64,000 bases of DNA from Bolinopsis microptera (taxonomy: Eukaryota > Ctenophora > Tentaculata > Lobata > Bolinopsidae), in assembly GCF_026151205.1 (NCBI RefSeq), contig NC_087073.1:6965001-7029000 (forward strand), written 5' to 3'. This document shows positions 1 through 10,870 of the stretch, one piece after another (position 1 is the stretch's first letter; each line of letters opens with the position of its first letter). Made by a program: the position numbers and the translations under genes. The notes beneath the pieces are model-generated. The model saw only the letters and a program-made list of their open reading frames with translations, was not told where the DNA came from and did not search any database.

Positions 1-2
1 TT

Positions 3-168
3 AATTGACCCCAGTGTAATTACATGGGGGTCAATTGTCGTACTAAGTCCTAGATTTCGCGACAATTGACCCCAGTGTAATTACATAGGGGGTCGATTGT
101 CGTACTAAACCCTAGATTTCGCGACAATTGACCCCCGTGTAATTACATAGGGGGTCAATTTTCGCGGT
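3..168. repeat. Three tandem copies of a ~61-bp palindrome-containing unit
   Basis: Three head-to-tail copies start near 3, 64 and 126. Each holds an inverted repeat, AATTGACCCC against GGGGGTCAATT, around a short GTGTAATTACAT centre, followed by GTCGTACTAA and a CCTAGATTTCGCG linker. The third copy is incomplete. Each copy could fold as a hairpin. I do not know the family; the array may continue to the left of the window. Confidence 0.85.
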
Positions 169-169
169 A

Positions 170-1536
170 CCATATTTGCCGCCCAGGCACCTTGTAAATG
201 AGTCCAACTCACTACCGCCGACAAAACGCAAACCAGTAATGAACCAAAAGCCGGGCCCGTCGGTGATGCTGAGAAAACTGTCAAATCAATAATTGGCACC
301 TTGTTGATAGTTACGAGTCATGTTATCAATTCTACTTCTAAATTTGGTCGTAACTATGCGTATATTCCTCTCAACTCTTCCACTTTATGGACTTGTTAAC
401 TGCGGTCCATTAAATATAATTGCTTTAAATATAACACTAATTAACACCATTATCGACCCTAGCTTTTCCATTTTTCTCTTCAGGGGAAACATTTAGAGTC
501 GAAAGCAAAAGCCGCCCAGAAAAACATAAGCCCGCATTTAAAAACTGACTCGCCCAAAATATGACTGTTTTCTGCGATAATTTCCGATCGGAACTTTGGA
601 CTTAAAACACCTTAGTTTGTGAAATAAATTTTAATGCACAGACTATATCAATATGTTTGATCATCGCCATCCACTGAATTTAATTCATAATTGTTCCAGT
701 TTTAATCATTAATTAGCTGATTGTGTAAAATCGAAATTTTACAGATTTCTCAAAGAAGGAAATTCTAGCTAGGGCTAGATAAACTCAATTCAAGCCAAAA
801 TCGGTATCAATAATGGGCCGTTGGCGTTGCCGTTACTGTCACCAACTTCGGCCAATATTATTTTCGATCGAAATTATTATTAAAGACCGCAACTCCAAAA
901 CATATTTTACATTTCGGTAATACCAATGTCACAACAAGTACAACTAAACGGCAAACTGGGCAATTACAACCTCTCGGCTTTTGCACCGTACCCAAAGCAA
1001 AAAATGAAAGTTTAGTTAGAATAATCAAACTTATGGATTCAAAATTCAAATTCTGCTTACCGAGAAAGTTCTATAATTGTTACCCGCACAGGTACCGTCT
1101 TACCAAAGTTTTTAAAATTGAAGGTAAAATTTTGCCCCAAAGTGCACTGATACGGTTTCGTCACTAAGCTTGCTGTGATCTTAGTCACGTCCCTCATAAT
1201 TATACCCTCACTACCTCGAGCTCGCCCAAATTTTAAAAAGGATTCTGCAACTGTTAACAGTGTTAAGTGTTACTGTTAGTAACTGTGCTAGCTCAGGACC
1301 CAGACTACTGGTACCACCTACCAGTACTAACACTCGCACAATCGGAAACAGATCGGTCGCGAAGAGACTAAAAGGAATGTCTCTTTTACTCCTTTTGGCT
1401 TTTACGATACTCTTTATTAATCACGGTACTATCAGATATAACTAAATTTCGTGAGTTTCTTGCATTTTGATTTAGCTTAGGTGGAATTGCATTGGGAATT
1501 TGATTTAGGGGCAAAATGAATTGCAAAACGAAATTT
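170..1536. other. No gene seen
   Basis: AT-rich sequence with only short ORFs. None shows a recognisable domain or a splice-consistent extension. Confidence 0.5.
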
Positions 1537-1868
1537 GTAGGTTTATAATGTATAACCTACCAGGACGCGCGCCGAGTTGGACTCGTTTGGAACAAATATT
1601 TTACGAGTATCACTATCAGATCACCCGTTAAAGCGAAATGCGACAAATTATCAATATCTTTAAATGTTAAAGTTTGCTCTCCATAGTATAGAATTTCAAA
1701 AATTTGTGAAAATGTTGAATATATCAGAGGCAAGTACGGTGGATGCGGAATCGCTCTATTGACCTAATAATAGTAATACCGCACTTTTCCGCACCATCGG
1801 CCGATATTCACTCTGTCAAATTTTGAACACAGAATCCACAGTAAGGAAGATATTGAGCTGATAGTCAT

Positions 1869-2075
1869 AAAGAATGTGTAGTTTAGGCTTACCTTTTATA
1901 TAAAGTTAGTTTCATTAAAAAATATTGATATTTGACCAATTTATGTTATGGGCCAAAATCGATCAAATTTGGTGCGTATGCCCAAATATTGGCATATGGT
2001 TTTTAGCTCATAACTCAGTTATTTTTTGTCCAATCTTGATGAAAATTCAATCTCTATTCATTCCACCGTATCTAT
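1869..2075 (-). repeat. Diverged single arm of the 34-35 kb foldback family
   Basis: This stretch matches the right arm of the large palindrome at 34129-35486 (about 35055-35245). Shared blocks include GTAGTTTAGGCTTACC, ATATTGATATTTGACCAATT, TTTGGTGCGTATGCCCAAAT and TTTTTTGTCCAATCTTGATG. Only one arm is present, so it is a truncated or older copy. Confidence 0.8.
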
Positions 2076-2122
2076 GTTTATGAACATTTTGTATCACGTG
2101 GTGACCCCCACGGTCGCTTCAC

Positions 2123-2169
2123 TGTAGCGTTTTCGACGCTACAGGGGGAGCCGCGCACTTCGTGCGCGG
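2123..2169. repeat. Two adjacent GC-rich hairpins
   Basis: TGTAGCG pairs with CGCTACA (2123-2143), and CCGCGCAC pairs with GTGCGCGG around a TTC loop (2151-2169). Both are perfect short stems in otherwise AT-rich DNA and lie inside the 1.5-3.8 kb inverted-repeat segment. They are probably part of a repeat element. Confidence 0.6.
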
Positions 2170-2849
2170 CGGGTCATACAACGTATGACAATGAACATTA
2201 TAGCCTGGGGTCCCCAGGTAACTTCCTACAAATCGTTTAATTCTATTTACTTTTACTCTTAGGTGTAAACTTTAAACACTCGCTGCGGTTCGTGTGCCAA
2301 TCCTTCCTAGCTCGTATAAGTAGTCTATCGTACTATTAGTATGGAGATGAGATGTCAACAAATAATGATAGACCTGCTCTCAATTTCCCTGAATTTGATA
2401 GACCTGCTCTCAATTTCCTTACCTGGGGACCCCAGCTGCTCATGCTATTATATTTATGTTCATATGTCATAATCAGCTGCGGAATGACAGGCTGAGGACC
2501 CCAGGCTATTATATTTATGTCTATAATCAGGCGGAATGACAGGCTGAGCGCCGCCGGCCCACCCAGTAAATGTAATCAATTTTCTGAATTTCATGATACT
2601 GATAAACCCGCTCTCAATTTCCCAAAAGACCCGCGCTACGGTGAACAATAGCCCGGCATTTGATATTTATATATTGACACACGTTGCAACCCTTTTTCAC
2701 GTGCGCGGCGGCCAGCCGCAAAAGGCCTCTCTCCGGCCGGCCGGAGTGCAAGAGAGAGGAGCACAACGTGTAGCAACTTATACACTAGTTCGTGTGTTTA
2801 GACACTTTACTTCCTACTTACTGGGCGGTGATCTTGTTCAAACTATTCT

Positions 2850-3235
2850 GTACTCTTGTATAATTTCTTCGACTTGTCGGTTTCCTTAAGTAAGACGTTT
2901 GCGAGCCAACTTTTTTGATGTTTTCCGGGATATTCGCAATTTTAAAATCAATTTTAAGGTTACTAGTTGAATAATTAAATACAACGTGTATTATTATAAA
3001 CATACAATTACACGGGGTACTATATATGATTTGTCGCGTGGCTATGCATGTTTCAAGTTCCTCACGACACTACGAATATATCTGAGCTTACAGTTACACT
3101 ATTCCAACAACAAAACACATTGTTTGGATAAAGGCTATCGTTTAAACTTCAGGGACTTTTTTTACCATTCTTTACAGCTTTTATCCAACATGAAAAATAT
3201 CCCATATTTTACTTCCATCATCCTTGTGAATTGTG
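2850..3235. repeat. Duplicated segment, copy 1
   Basis: This stretch matches 4110-4445 in the same orientation with substitutions and indels. Shared blocks include AGTAAGACGTTTG, CGGGATATTCGCA, AAATACAACGTGTATTAT, GGCTATGCATGTTTCA and TTCCTCACGACACTACGAA. No conserved reading frame was found. Confidence 0.75.
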
Positions 3236-4109
3236 ATTAAGATTTATCATTTAGCATACTCAGCTGTAATTATTAGATTTGAAATGACGAATTTATCAAA
3301 CAATTTGTTTACATCGTTAGGAAAATTGATTGGGTAATTATGTGATAGTGTGCTACGACACCGAAATTGGGCTTTCTGAGTTTCTGCACGATTCCCATAG
3401 TGCAGATCTAATCACGTGATCAGGTAAGCCAATCACCTGATCATATGTAATGAATAAACTCGTTATGATCCCTATCTCAGTCATCTGAGAAGGCTACAAC
3501 TCTCATTTTTTCAGGGCAGACGTAATCTAGATTGCCAAACAGAATTCAATAAAATTTGGCTCGATCCGATTATCCAACAACAACTATCAAATAAATGCGA
3601 GAATGAACCTTCATTTGAAAACAAAACTGTTTTTTGTTCCTGTCGCTTTCTGTGTGTTCACAGTCACTGTGCTACATGCTTAACAGGTGATACACGTAAT
3701 ACGTTTGTTCCAAATATTAAGACTATAAGAGTAATACTGTCGACTCGACGAGTCCAACTCGGCGCGCGTCTTGGTAGGTTAAACCTACAACCACATGCCA
3801 GTTACTTCCTGGCCTAGAGCTAACAAATACAATTCACACATTCAAACGGTATAATCATGTTATCACTGTTATTATATGTCCTGTTATGTGCCCTGTGCAC
3901 CGTCCAGAGCGCTGTATAGTCAGTGTGTATACTGTATAGTATTAGTACGTCATCATGACTCATCACATGTCATTTTAATCATTAATTTGTGCAATTTGCT
4001 CGTCTTAGTCGATAGTCATACTCATGCTTAATTTTGACTTTGTGTTGACACTATCCTGATAGTGATTTGACACCATGATGTGATTCAGCTTCTCAGTAAT
4101 AGTTTCTTG

Positions 4110-4445
4110 TTCGCTTTTCTGTACTTTTATATAATTTCGTCGACTAGACTTGTCGTTTTCTGTAGTAAGACGTTTGCTAGCCAACTTTTCTAATGTTTCC
4201 CGGGATATTCGCAGTTTTATAATCACTTTTAAGGTTAATTAAATACAACGTGTATTATAAACATACACGGGGTACCTGAGGTAATTATGATTTATGGCTA
4301 TGCATGTTTCAGGTTCCTCACGACACTACGAAGATATCTGAGCTTACACTTTCATAAACTTGATAAACTTCAGGGACTTTTCTAACCATTCTTTCCAGCT
4401 TTTATCCAACATGAACAATATGTTTTACTTCCTTGAGAGTCGTGA
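4110..4445. repeat. Duplicated segment, copy 2
   Basis: Second, shorter copy of the 2850-3235 segment. It lies outside the inverted-repeat-bounded element, so the duplicated sequence does not simply belong to that element. Confidence 0.75.
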
Positions 4446-4865
4446 TTTGCCAATGTTTATACGTGCATTCTTAGATATTTGTTGACTGAATTTTTCTTAA
4501 GGAGTTTTAGTTAGCTGGGGGGAGTTGGTCGATTTTTTCAATACCTCCTGGAGATATTAAGTTATTCAATATTCACTTTGTTTCTAAATTTTACGTTTAG
4601 TCGGGGAATTTATTATTTATGCATTTTAGACTTAAAGCAATAGCAAATTCATTGGTGTACACTGCATGTGTATTATGACACTGCACAGGCATCATCGGAA
4701 TAGCGTCATGCTTTCACATTAAGTCTTCCAGACGGGGAATAGTACATGATATTCTACATTTATCACCCTGGGAATTGCCTGGACAAGTGAACAAGTAACC
4801 CCAAGTCCTTCGCAGGTGATATTACCACCACATTACTTGCTCACAAAGTTGTTTCTAGACAGCCA

Positions 4866-5081
4866 ATACCAGTACCACCTACCAGTACCAACTACCAGTA
4901 CCACCTACCAGTACCACCTACCAGTACCAACTACCAGTACCTCCTACCAGTACCACCTACCAGTACCACCTACCAGTACCAACTACCAGTACCACCTACC
5001 AGTACCACCTACCAGTACCACCTACCAGTACCACCTACCAGTACCACCTACCAGTACCAACTACCAGTACCACCTACCAGT
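4866..5081. repeat. 13-bp minisatellite, left block
   Basis: About 16 copies of a 13-bp unit (CCAGTACCACCTA, with CCAGTACCAACTA and CTCCTA variants). Three units equal 39 bases, so all frames stay open and give a spurious Tyr/Pro/Thr-rich ORF. The array resumes at 5888 after the hAT insertion. Confidence 0.95.
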
Positions 5082-5887
5082 CTAAGATGAGAAGTATGTA
5101 TCATACGTAATTTTCAAAGTATCGTACAAGTACGTACTTTTAAAATACTGCGGAAAAGTACGCAGATACAATAATGTAGTGCACGTGTCGGCAGCTAGAT
5201 ACAGCTAGACTGATGAAGTTTGACAGCGGTATCGTCCTGAGAGAACTCCAGCATTACAGGCTAAATGTGGACAGCGAGGGGCTCAATTTATACACCGAAG
5301 TGGATTCGTTGCAGAATCTACCAAATCCTATGTTGTATTGGAGATACTATAGCCCACAGAGTTATGAGGTTCTCCATTTGATCGCTAAAAAAGTTTTTAG
5401 TGTTCTGACTTCTTCCTCAGTTTGTGAACAAAATTTTAGAGACATGGAGTATATATCTACTGCAGTAGAAGACTACGCACTAAGCCTGAGAGATTCAACA
5501 AATTGATCTACATCTACTCTAATGCAAAACTGAAACGTTAAAGCTGAAAGTAAATTTGATCTGTTGAAATGATGATGCTAGAAAGTTCATTGTTTTTTGT
5601 TTTGATGAAATGATGAAGCTTATTAAACTTTCTTTGTTATCTGCGATTGAGTGTTTCTATTATCTCCATGAATATGGCTTTCAAAAGCATCATGACAATG
5701 AAATTTCAATCGTGGAAGTCGGGAGTTTCCAATAAATAAAACGTCGGATCTAAAAAACGTTACATCGCGCCTGTGAAAATAAGTTTGAAAATTTTTTGAA
5801 TCGTACACTGAGGTATCATACGTACTTTTCAAAATAAAGTACAAGTACGTACTTTTCGCCCGGTATCATACATACTTCTCATCTTAG
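5082..5887 (+). mobile_element. Non-autonomous hAT element with 8-bp target duplication
   Basis: The element begins CTAAGATGAGAAGTATGTAT and ends with the inverted complement of that sequence, followed by the 8-bp duplication CTACCAGT (5074-5081 and 5888-5895). Eight-base duplications are the hAT hallmark. It sits inside the 13-bp minisatellite, which continues on the right (5888-5925). The interior (806 bp in all) keeps only a transposase C-terminal remnant, so it cannot move unaided. Sub-terminal GTACGTACTT repeats occur near both ends. A second end of the same family is at 48872. Confidence 0.9.
5213..5506 (+). pseudogene. hAT transposase C-terminal dimerisation domain remnant
   Basis: The 97-residue frame contains NPMLYWRYYSPQSYEVLHLI, then AKKVFSVLTSSSVCEQNFR. 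This follows the hAT C-terminal dimerisation pattern: W and hydrophobics, 'A+KVLSV..SS...E..F'. The BED finger and the RNase H-like catalytic core are missing. It lies inside the 5082-5887 element on the plus strand, so it is the surviving 3' end of the transposase gene. The reading frame is open but the protein is far too short to be a transposase. Confidence 0.8.
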
Positions 5888-5925
5888 CTACCAGTACCAC
5901 CTACCAGTACCACGTACCACCATGA
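5888..5925. repeat. 13-bp minisatellite, right block
   Basis: Continuation of the CCAGTACCACCTA array after the hAT insertion, starting with the duplicated target CTACCAGT. Confidence 0.9.
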
Positions 5926-7007
5926 CTCTGCAGTATACTTATAGTATTATGTACCTCATGTGAAGCGTTTCCTTCTAGTCGAGTGGACTCTAATCAGCAG
6001 CTAGTAAATAAATGCCTTTTAAACGGGTATTACCAGAGTATTCCCAGCATGGGATCCCGAAACTATTCCCTGTCCACTGAATGTGGATGGTAGGGATCAG
6101 AGTAACGTATCTATATCGTCATACAATCGCACCAATGATCACAATAGCGAAGCACATATTTAACTATTGGCTCGGACTCTACGTCGCCTTTAAGCCGGAG
6201 CACATCTTTTAAAACCAGTAACAAGATTACACCAACGGCAATCAACTTGTGTCTTGCAGCAGCTACCATGAATAAAATCCTCCAACCGCTATATTACATA
6301 CTGTCCCAACGTCACGTACTGAACGTTAATAATTTCTGTTGAATTTGACGCAAATGATTGTCATAGATATCGTCTGATGGCGCCAGATGATCCACATAAA
6401 CGGTGCCATCAATCTTCAGATTCGATCTCATTGATACCACCATGTGCGTAGGATCTACTTAACCATGACAGTACTGCATTATCACCGCTTATTAAAATGA
6501 AGCCGAAACCTCTCGAGCTCCAATATTATTACCATCCGTAACAGTATGAAAAGCATAATACTGTCAGTCGTTACCCTAAGTGACATGTAATTCCACGTAA
6601 ACTACTGGAATAACGTGCTACTAACGGTAACAGTACCTGGTACGGGATCTACAAGTGCCAACTTTAACTAACTACCGCGACGAGTAGTAAGGTTCTTACT
6701 TTTGCGTAATATTGAAGTGACTGTGCTTATGGTAGAAATTGAGATATGTGTTGCCAAGCCAATTCCATTCTCTGATTGTGGTTCAATATATACGTATAAT
6801 TATATATACAACAATGTTTACCTCAAAATAAAATGAGAAGAATTAAAAATAAAATTTGGAATCTGGGTGGAATTTAGATCCAATATTTTATTACTATTGA
6901 AATAATCCAAAAGTTGCTGTTGTTATATTATATATAAGTTGTGCGATAAAAAAAGGTAAATTGAATATATTATTATGTTAATTATTCAAACCTCAATTAC
7001 AAGGGTC
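5926..7007. promoter_or_regulatory. Intergenic region upstream of the dioxygenase gene
   Basis: No gene recognised. The last 250 bases are very AT-rich and contain TATATATAA-like stretches near 6930-6942, about 70 bp upstream of the proposed start codon. This is compatible with a promoter, but nothing more specific can be claimed. Confidence 0.3.
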
Positions 7008-8337
7008 ATGTCAGAGATCAAACCAGTTTCAATCTCATATCTCGACTTCAAAGCCGGAAAAGACTTTACTGAAGACGTTTCCGCCGCTTTTGGAGCGAAT
7101 GGCCTTGGTTTAATTGTAATACGGGACCTACCCGATTTCCAAAAGGAGAGAATCGCTGCCCTGAGAACAATCAGAAAGTTCGCAAATCTATCCGAAGAGA
7201 TAAAAGATAAATACACCCACTCAGAGAGCAACTATAGGTATGTGATACTGTCCACTTTAAACAAACTAGTAATTGAGATCATGATAACAATCCGACCTTT
7301 TTTCTCTCGTTCCGTCAAAACACGGTTTTTAGGACAATCGCTCATTCTCATCTTGTTTATTCAATTCACTAAGCACTTTACCACCTCTTTGAGCAGCAAA
7401 CAAGTTGTATTTTGATTAAGTAATGATATTGTGACATGAAATGAAAATGTGACTGAGTACATTGACAAGCACTCAAATCATATATTCCCGCAGTTTTGGC
7501 TGGAGTCATGGCAAGGAGAAGATGAGGAACGGAGTCCCGGACACGGCCAAAGGGTCCTACTACGCGAACACACTAGGTGACACCACCACAGATGATCAGT
7601 ACCTGAAGGATACATTCCCGGAAATGTACTCTGACAATGTGTGGCCCTCAGAGGATTTACCCGAACTGGAGCCAGCATTCAAGAACATGTCCCATATCCA
7701 GGTGGGTGTAGGCTACATGATCTGCGAACTGTTTGACAAATATCTGCGTGGTCTCACTAACGGGCTGCACTCCGCTGGGCACTTCCTGGACATGCTGAAG
7801 AAAGGGACGGCTTGTAAGGGTCGTCTCCTTCACTACTTCCCTGCTCCCCCAGCTGCTAACAAGTCTGAGGATGGTCTGTGTGGGTGGCATCTTGATCACG
7901 GTGGTATCACCATCCTCACCTGTCCTCTTTACCTGGACCTAGAGGGTAACGAGATACCAGCCCCCTCTGACTGTGGTCTACATATTAAACATCCTAGTGA
8001 CGGGAGCATTGTCAAGGTCACAATTCCTGCTGACTGTTTGGTTGTGCAACTTGGAGAGTCCTTCCAGTACCTCAGTGGTGGTCATCTCCGGGCCACAGCT
8101 CACTGCGTCAAATCCTCCAAAACCCCTGACATCACTCGAGAAACCCTGGCTTGTTTTATGGACTGGCTGCCGGAAGAGACCATGAAACTCCCCGAGTACA
8201 CACGACCCTACGCGGAGGTGGTCCACACGCCTTTCCTGCCAGAGGGAGTTCCAGATTTGGAGGGGAGGATGAAGGGAGTCAAACATTACAGGGACTTTTA
8301 TTCGAACACTTTCAAAGCCTATCACAGTGAGAATTAA
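7008..8337 (+). CDS. Fe(II)/2-oxoglutarate-dependent dioxygenase, isopenicillin-N-synthase-like
   Basis: Two exons, 7008-7237 and 7494-8337, join in phase (AG|T = Ser) across a 256-bp GT..AG intron and encode about 357 residues, usual for this superfamily. The N-terminal part (about residues 1-76) resembles the DIOX_N region that precedes the double-stranded beta-helix. The iron-binding H-x-D lies in GWHLDHGGITIL and the distal His probably in RATAHCVK. The Arg of TRETLACF would hold the 2-oxoglutarate carboxylate. Such enzymes oxidise small molecules in the cytosol using O2 and 2-oxoglutarate; the substrate cannot be read from sequence. The start MSEIKPV was chosen over an in-frame upstream ATG at 6975 because it begins the conserved domain. 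No defect is visible. An AATAAA lies near 8745 in a possible 400-bp 3' UTR. Confidence 0.88.
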
Positions 8338-10870
8338 CTGAAGGTGGTTTATATTTTATTATTACTTGGTCTTATTCGTTTAGTGTATAGGGGATATGAT
8401 ATTTGAATATTCCACGATTCTATTTTTAAATTCATTAAGACTTTTCATTTATTACCATTTACTATTGTTATTTACCAGTTTCTGCATTTGATTTACTCGT
8501 AAAGTTCAAGCTATTGCCTCAAAATCAAATTTAATAAGAGGTTATTAAAAACCTTGACGAAGTCATCGATGGTTTAAAAGTTTTTGTGGAGTCATCGTTT
8601 TGATTTGTGCTTCATGGATTGAACTAGCTGCATTATTATAACACTTCCTGACGCGTGTTTGTGTGGTCTAATTCACGTTCTTTTCTTATCGATGCAGTCT
8701 AGGTTCCACTTCCATGCAAAAACGCACCCGGGGTACATACTCTTCAAATAAAACTCAATTAAAAAAAAGATGAGGAGGATATGATGCGCAAACATTTGCA
8801 TGAATTCTTTTCAATTGAATGATTATGAATCAGCCGCAGCCCTCAAAACTGATGTTTTGCTTCGATAGTTCAAACGCAATTAATTGGACTGACTCAGAAA
8901 TTGTGAAGAGGAATTAAACAAATTGTGAACAGAATGGACGACTCTACAAATTGATGTGCAGCAAGGACTGAGGGTCCATAGCCAAGTAACCTAGTCTTAA
9001 GTTAGCTTGTAAAGTGGGACCAACCTAAAGAAAAGGACAAAGATAAATTTTTGACAAGTTTCGGACATGTTTAGGACATGATTTGGACAGGTCATGAACA
9101 AGTTTTGGATAGGGTCTGAACAATTGTTAAAAATGTAACAGAGCTAGATTTCACGGGGTCCCTCTTGTCATTGTCAGAATAGCTTAAAATTAAAGTTAAA
9201 ACCTCGAAAGGCTAAAGTTAAACAAAATGAAATGTAATGAGATACTACCCACAATTATACATTTAAATTAAACTAACTTACGTACTGCCCAAAGAAATCA
9301 ATTCAATCGTTTATATGGCCTGCACATTGTTTAAAATTAGCTAAGGCAGTGAGGCTTACGAACAAAACGAAGCCCCCTATGGTCTCCATGAAACATTTTT
9401 AAACAGGATTGGATGTGTCAAAGTTTGAACTCAGTCTAAGTTGGGAAGGATCAGGATCATTTAAAAATTTTCGTAAGCCCTGAGGTCACAAAAGGTATAA
9501 CAAAAGATCCAGATCTTCCAATATCAGAATCTATATTTTTGAAAGCAGCAAAAACAAACTGGCCGAGAAAAATAATCATGACCTTTTGTGCTTAATTTGA
9601 ACTATTCTTCGCTTGACTGAGAAGAACGAGTCAGACCACATATAAAAATCTGAATCGGGACAATGGTCATCATTGACAAAGCCATTAGCCATAAACCCTG
9701 ATGTTTGTCCACGTACTTTTTTGGCCACCTTGTTCTATTAAAAGCTCCTGTGGTTGCAATATTAAAAGTTCCTGCGGTTGCACTATTAATATATTTAAAG
9801 TTCCTGTGGTTGCATTATTATAATATTTAAAGTTCCTGTCATGGTTGCACGAGGTATCATGCTTCATATTTTTATTTTTATTAGGATTTAGGACATATTT
9901 TTAAGGACATGCACGTTAGAATATCACAACGTTTGAGAACCACGTGACCAAGTGATTGTACTCTTACTGGACAAGATAATACTAAAAACCTATATTAAGA
10001 CGCAATAAAACTATCGGACCACGATGCATGGGGACTTGCCACCCCATGAGGGGAGCTCATTATTTAGGTCACGTGTACTTTCTGATTGACAACAACGAGT
10101 AGAGGTTGTTTTATTGGTTTGGCTGTCAAGTGCAACGTGGCAGCAAAGAATTTCCTAGTTCGTGGTGGTGATCAGCACGAGTTGGAACGGTAAACTCGAT
10201 TTAATGGAGTGCCATATATTATACAAAATTATTATTCTATCGGGTTTCATTCGCATGGCCACCATGAGATTTGATAACAGTTGACAATACTTAAATCGTT
10301 CAGCTCTGATAATTCCTTTAAAATTTTAAAGAGACTTCAATGAAAGGTTTTTAACACAAGATTTTATATTTCCGGCACTAATACTATTGAGTAATACTGC
10401 TAAATCTATTCAATTCTTCTATCGGCTTACATCTCGTTACTTACAATTCCAATTTCCTCAACAAGTGACTGAACTCAACTGTGTTAATCCAGATTTTTAA
10501 TAGTAATACAAATTCAAATGTCAATTGAATCAAAGATAAATATTTAAATTAAAAAATTTCAATAAAAAAATTCAAAATCAATTCAGTTACTTGATTGATT
10601 GATAATTGATACATTAAGTAAAATTAATTTCAAACTCCCACGCATTCAAAATCTAACCCTTAATAAGGGTCTAGCTGAGCTAGTACTCTAGCTGAGTCTA
10701 CCTAGTTACTCTACTCTCTAACAATATGCCATCTGATCATTTCTGTTGAACAAAACCATAATTAAGCCCATAACATGTCGCTACCATGATAAGCTAGAAA
10801 GTTTACTTTTCTCCCAAGATCATAAACCATCGTCAGGTTTTGCATCATTCCTAAAACTAAAAACATAGTG
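8338..10870. other. 3' UTR and intergenic, no gene seen
   Basis: No recognisable coding sequence. It contains a degenerate TTTGGACA-type repeat near 9050-9125 and a short tandem repeat at 9728-9850. Confidence 0.5.
9728..9850. repeat. Four imperfect copies of a ~30-bp repeat
   Basis: Four copies of a unit built on TTAAAGTTCCTGTGGTTGCA with variable AT spacers. It gives rise to a spurious minus-strand ORF. Confidence 0.8.

Larger units (their letters stand above)
1537..3788. mobile_element. Segment bounded by ~100-bp inverted repeats (possible DNA transposon)
   Basis: The left end (1537-1640) and the reverse complement of the right end (about 3690-3788) share GTAGGTTTA, AACCTACCA, GACGCGCGCCGAGTTGG and TTGGAACAAA in the same order, with some indels. 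The outermost bases are themselves palindromic. No transposase is visible inside; the interior holds a foldback-family arm, GC-rich hairpins and one copy of a duplicated segment. A clean target duplication was not found, so the boundaries are approximate. Confidence 0.5.

Noticed and set aside
4816..5085. Long Tyr/Pro/Thr-rich ORF
   Set aside because: It is only the open frame of a 13-bp tandem repeat, with no start context or domain.
7657..8325. Minus-strand ORFs over the dioxygenase
   Set aside because: Antisense shadows of exon 2.
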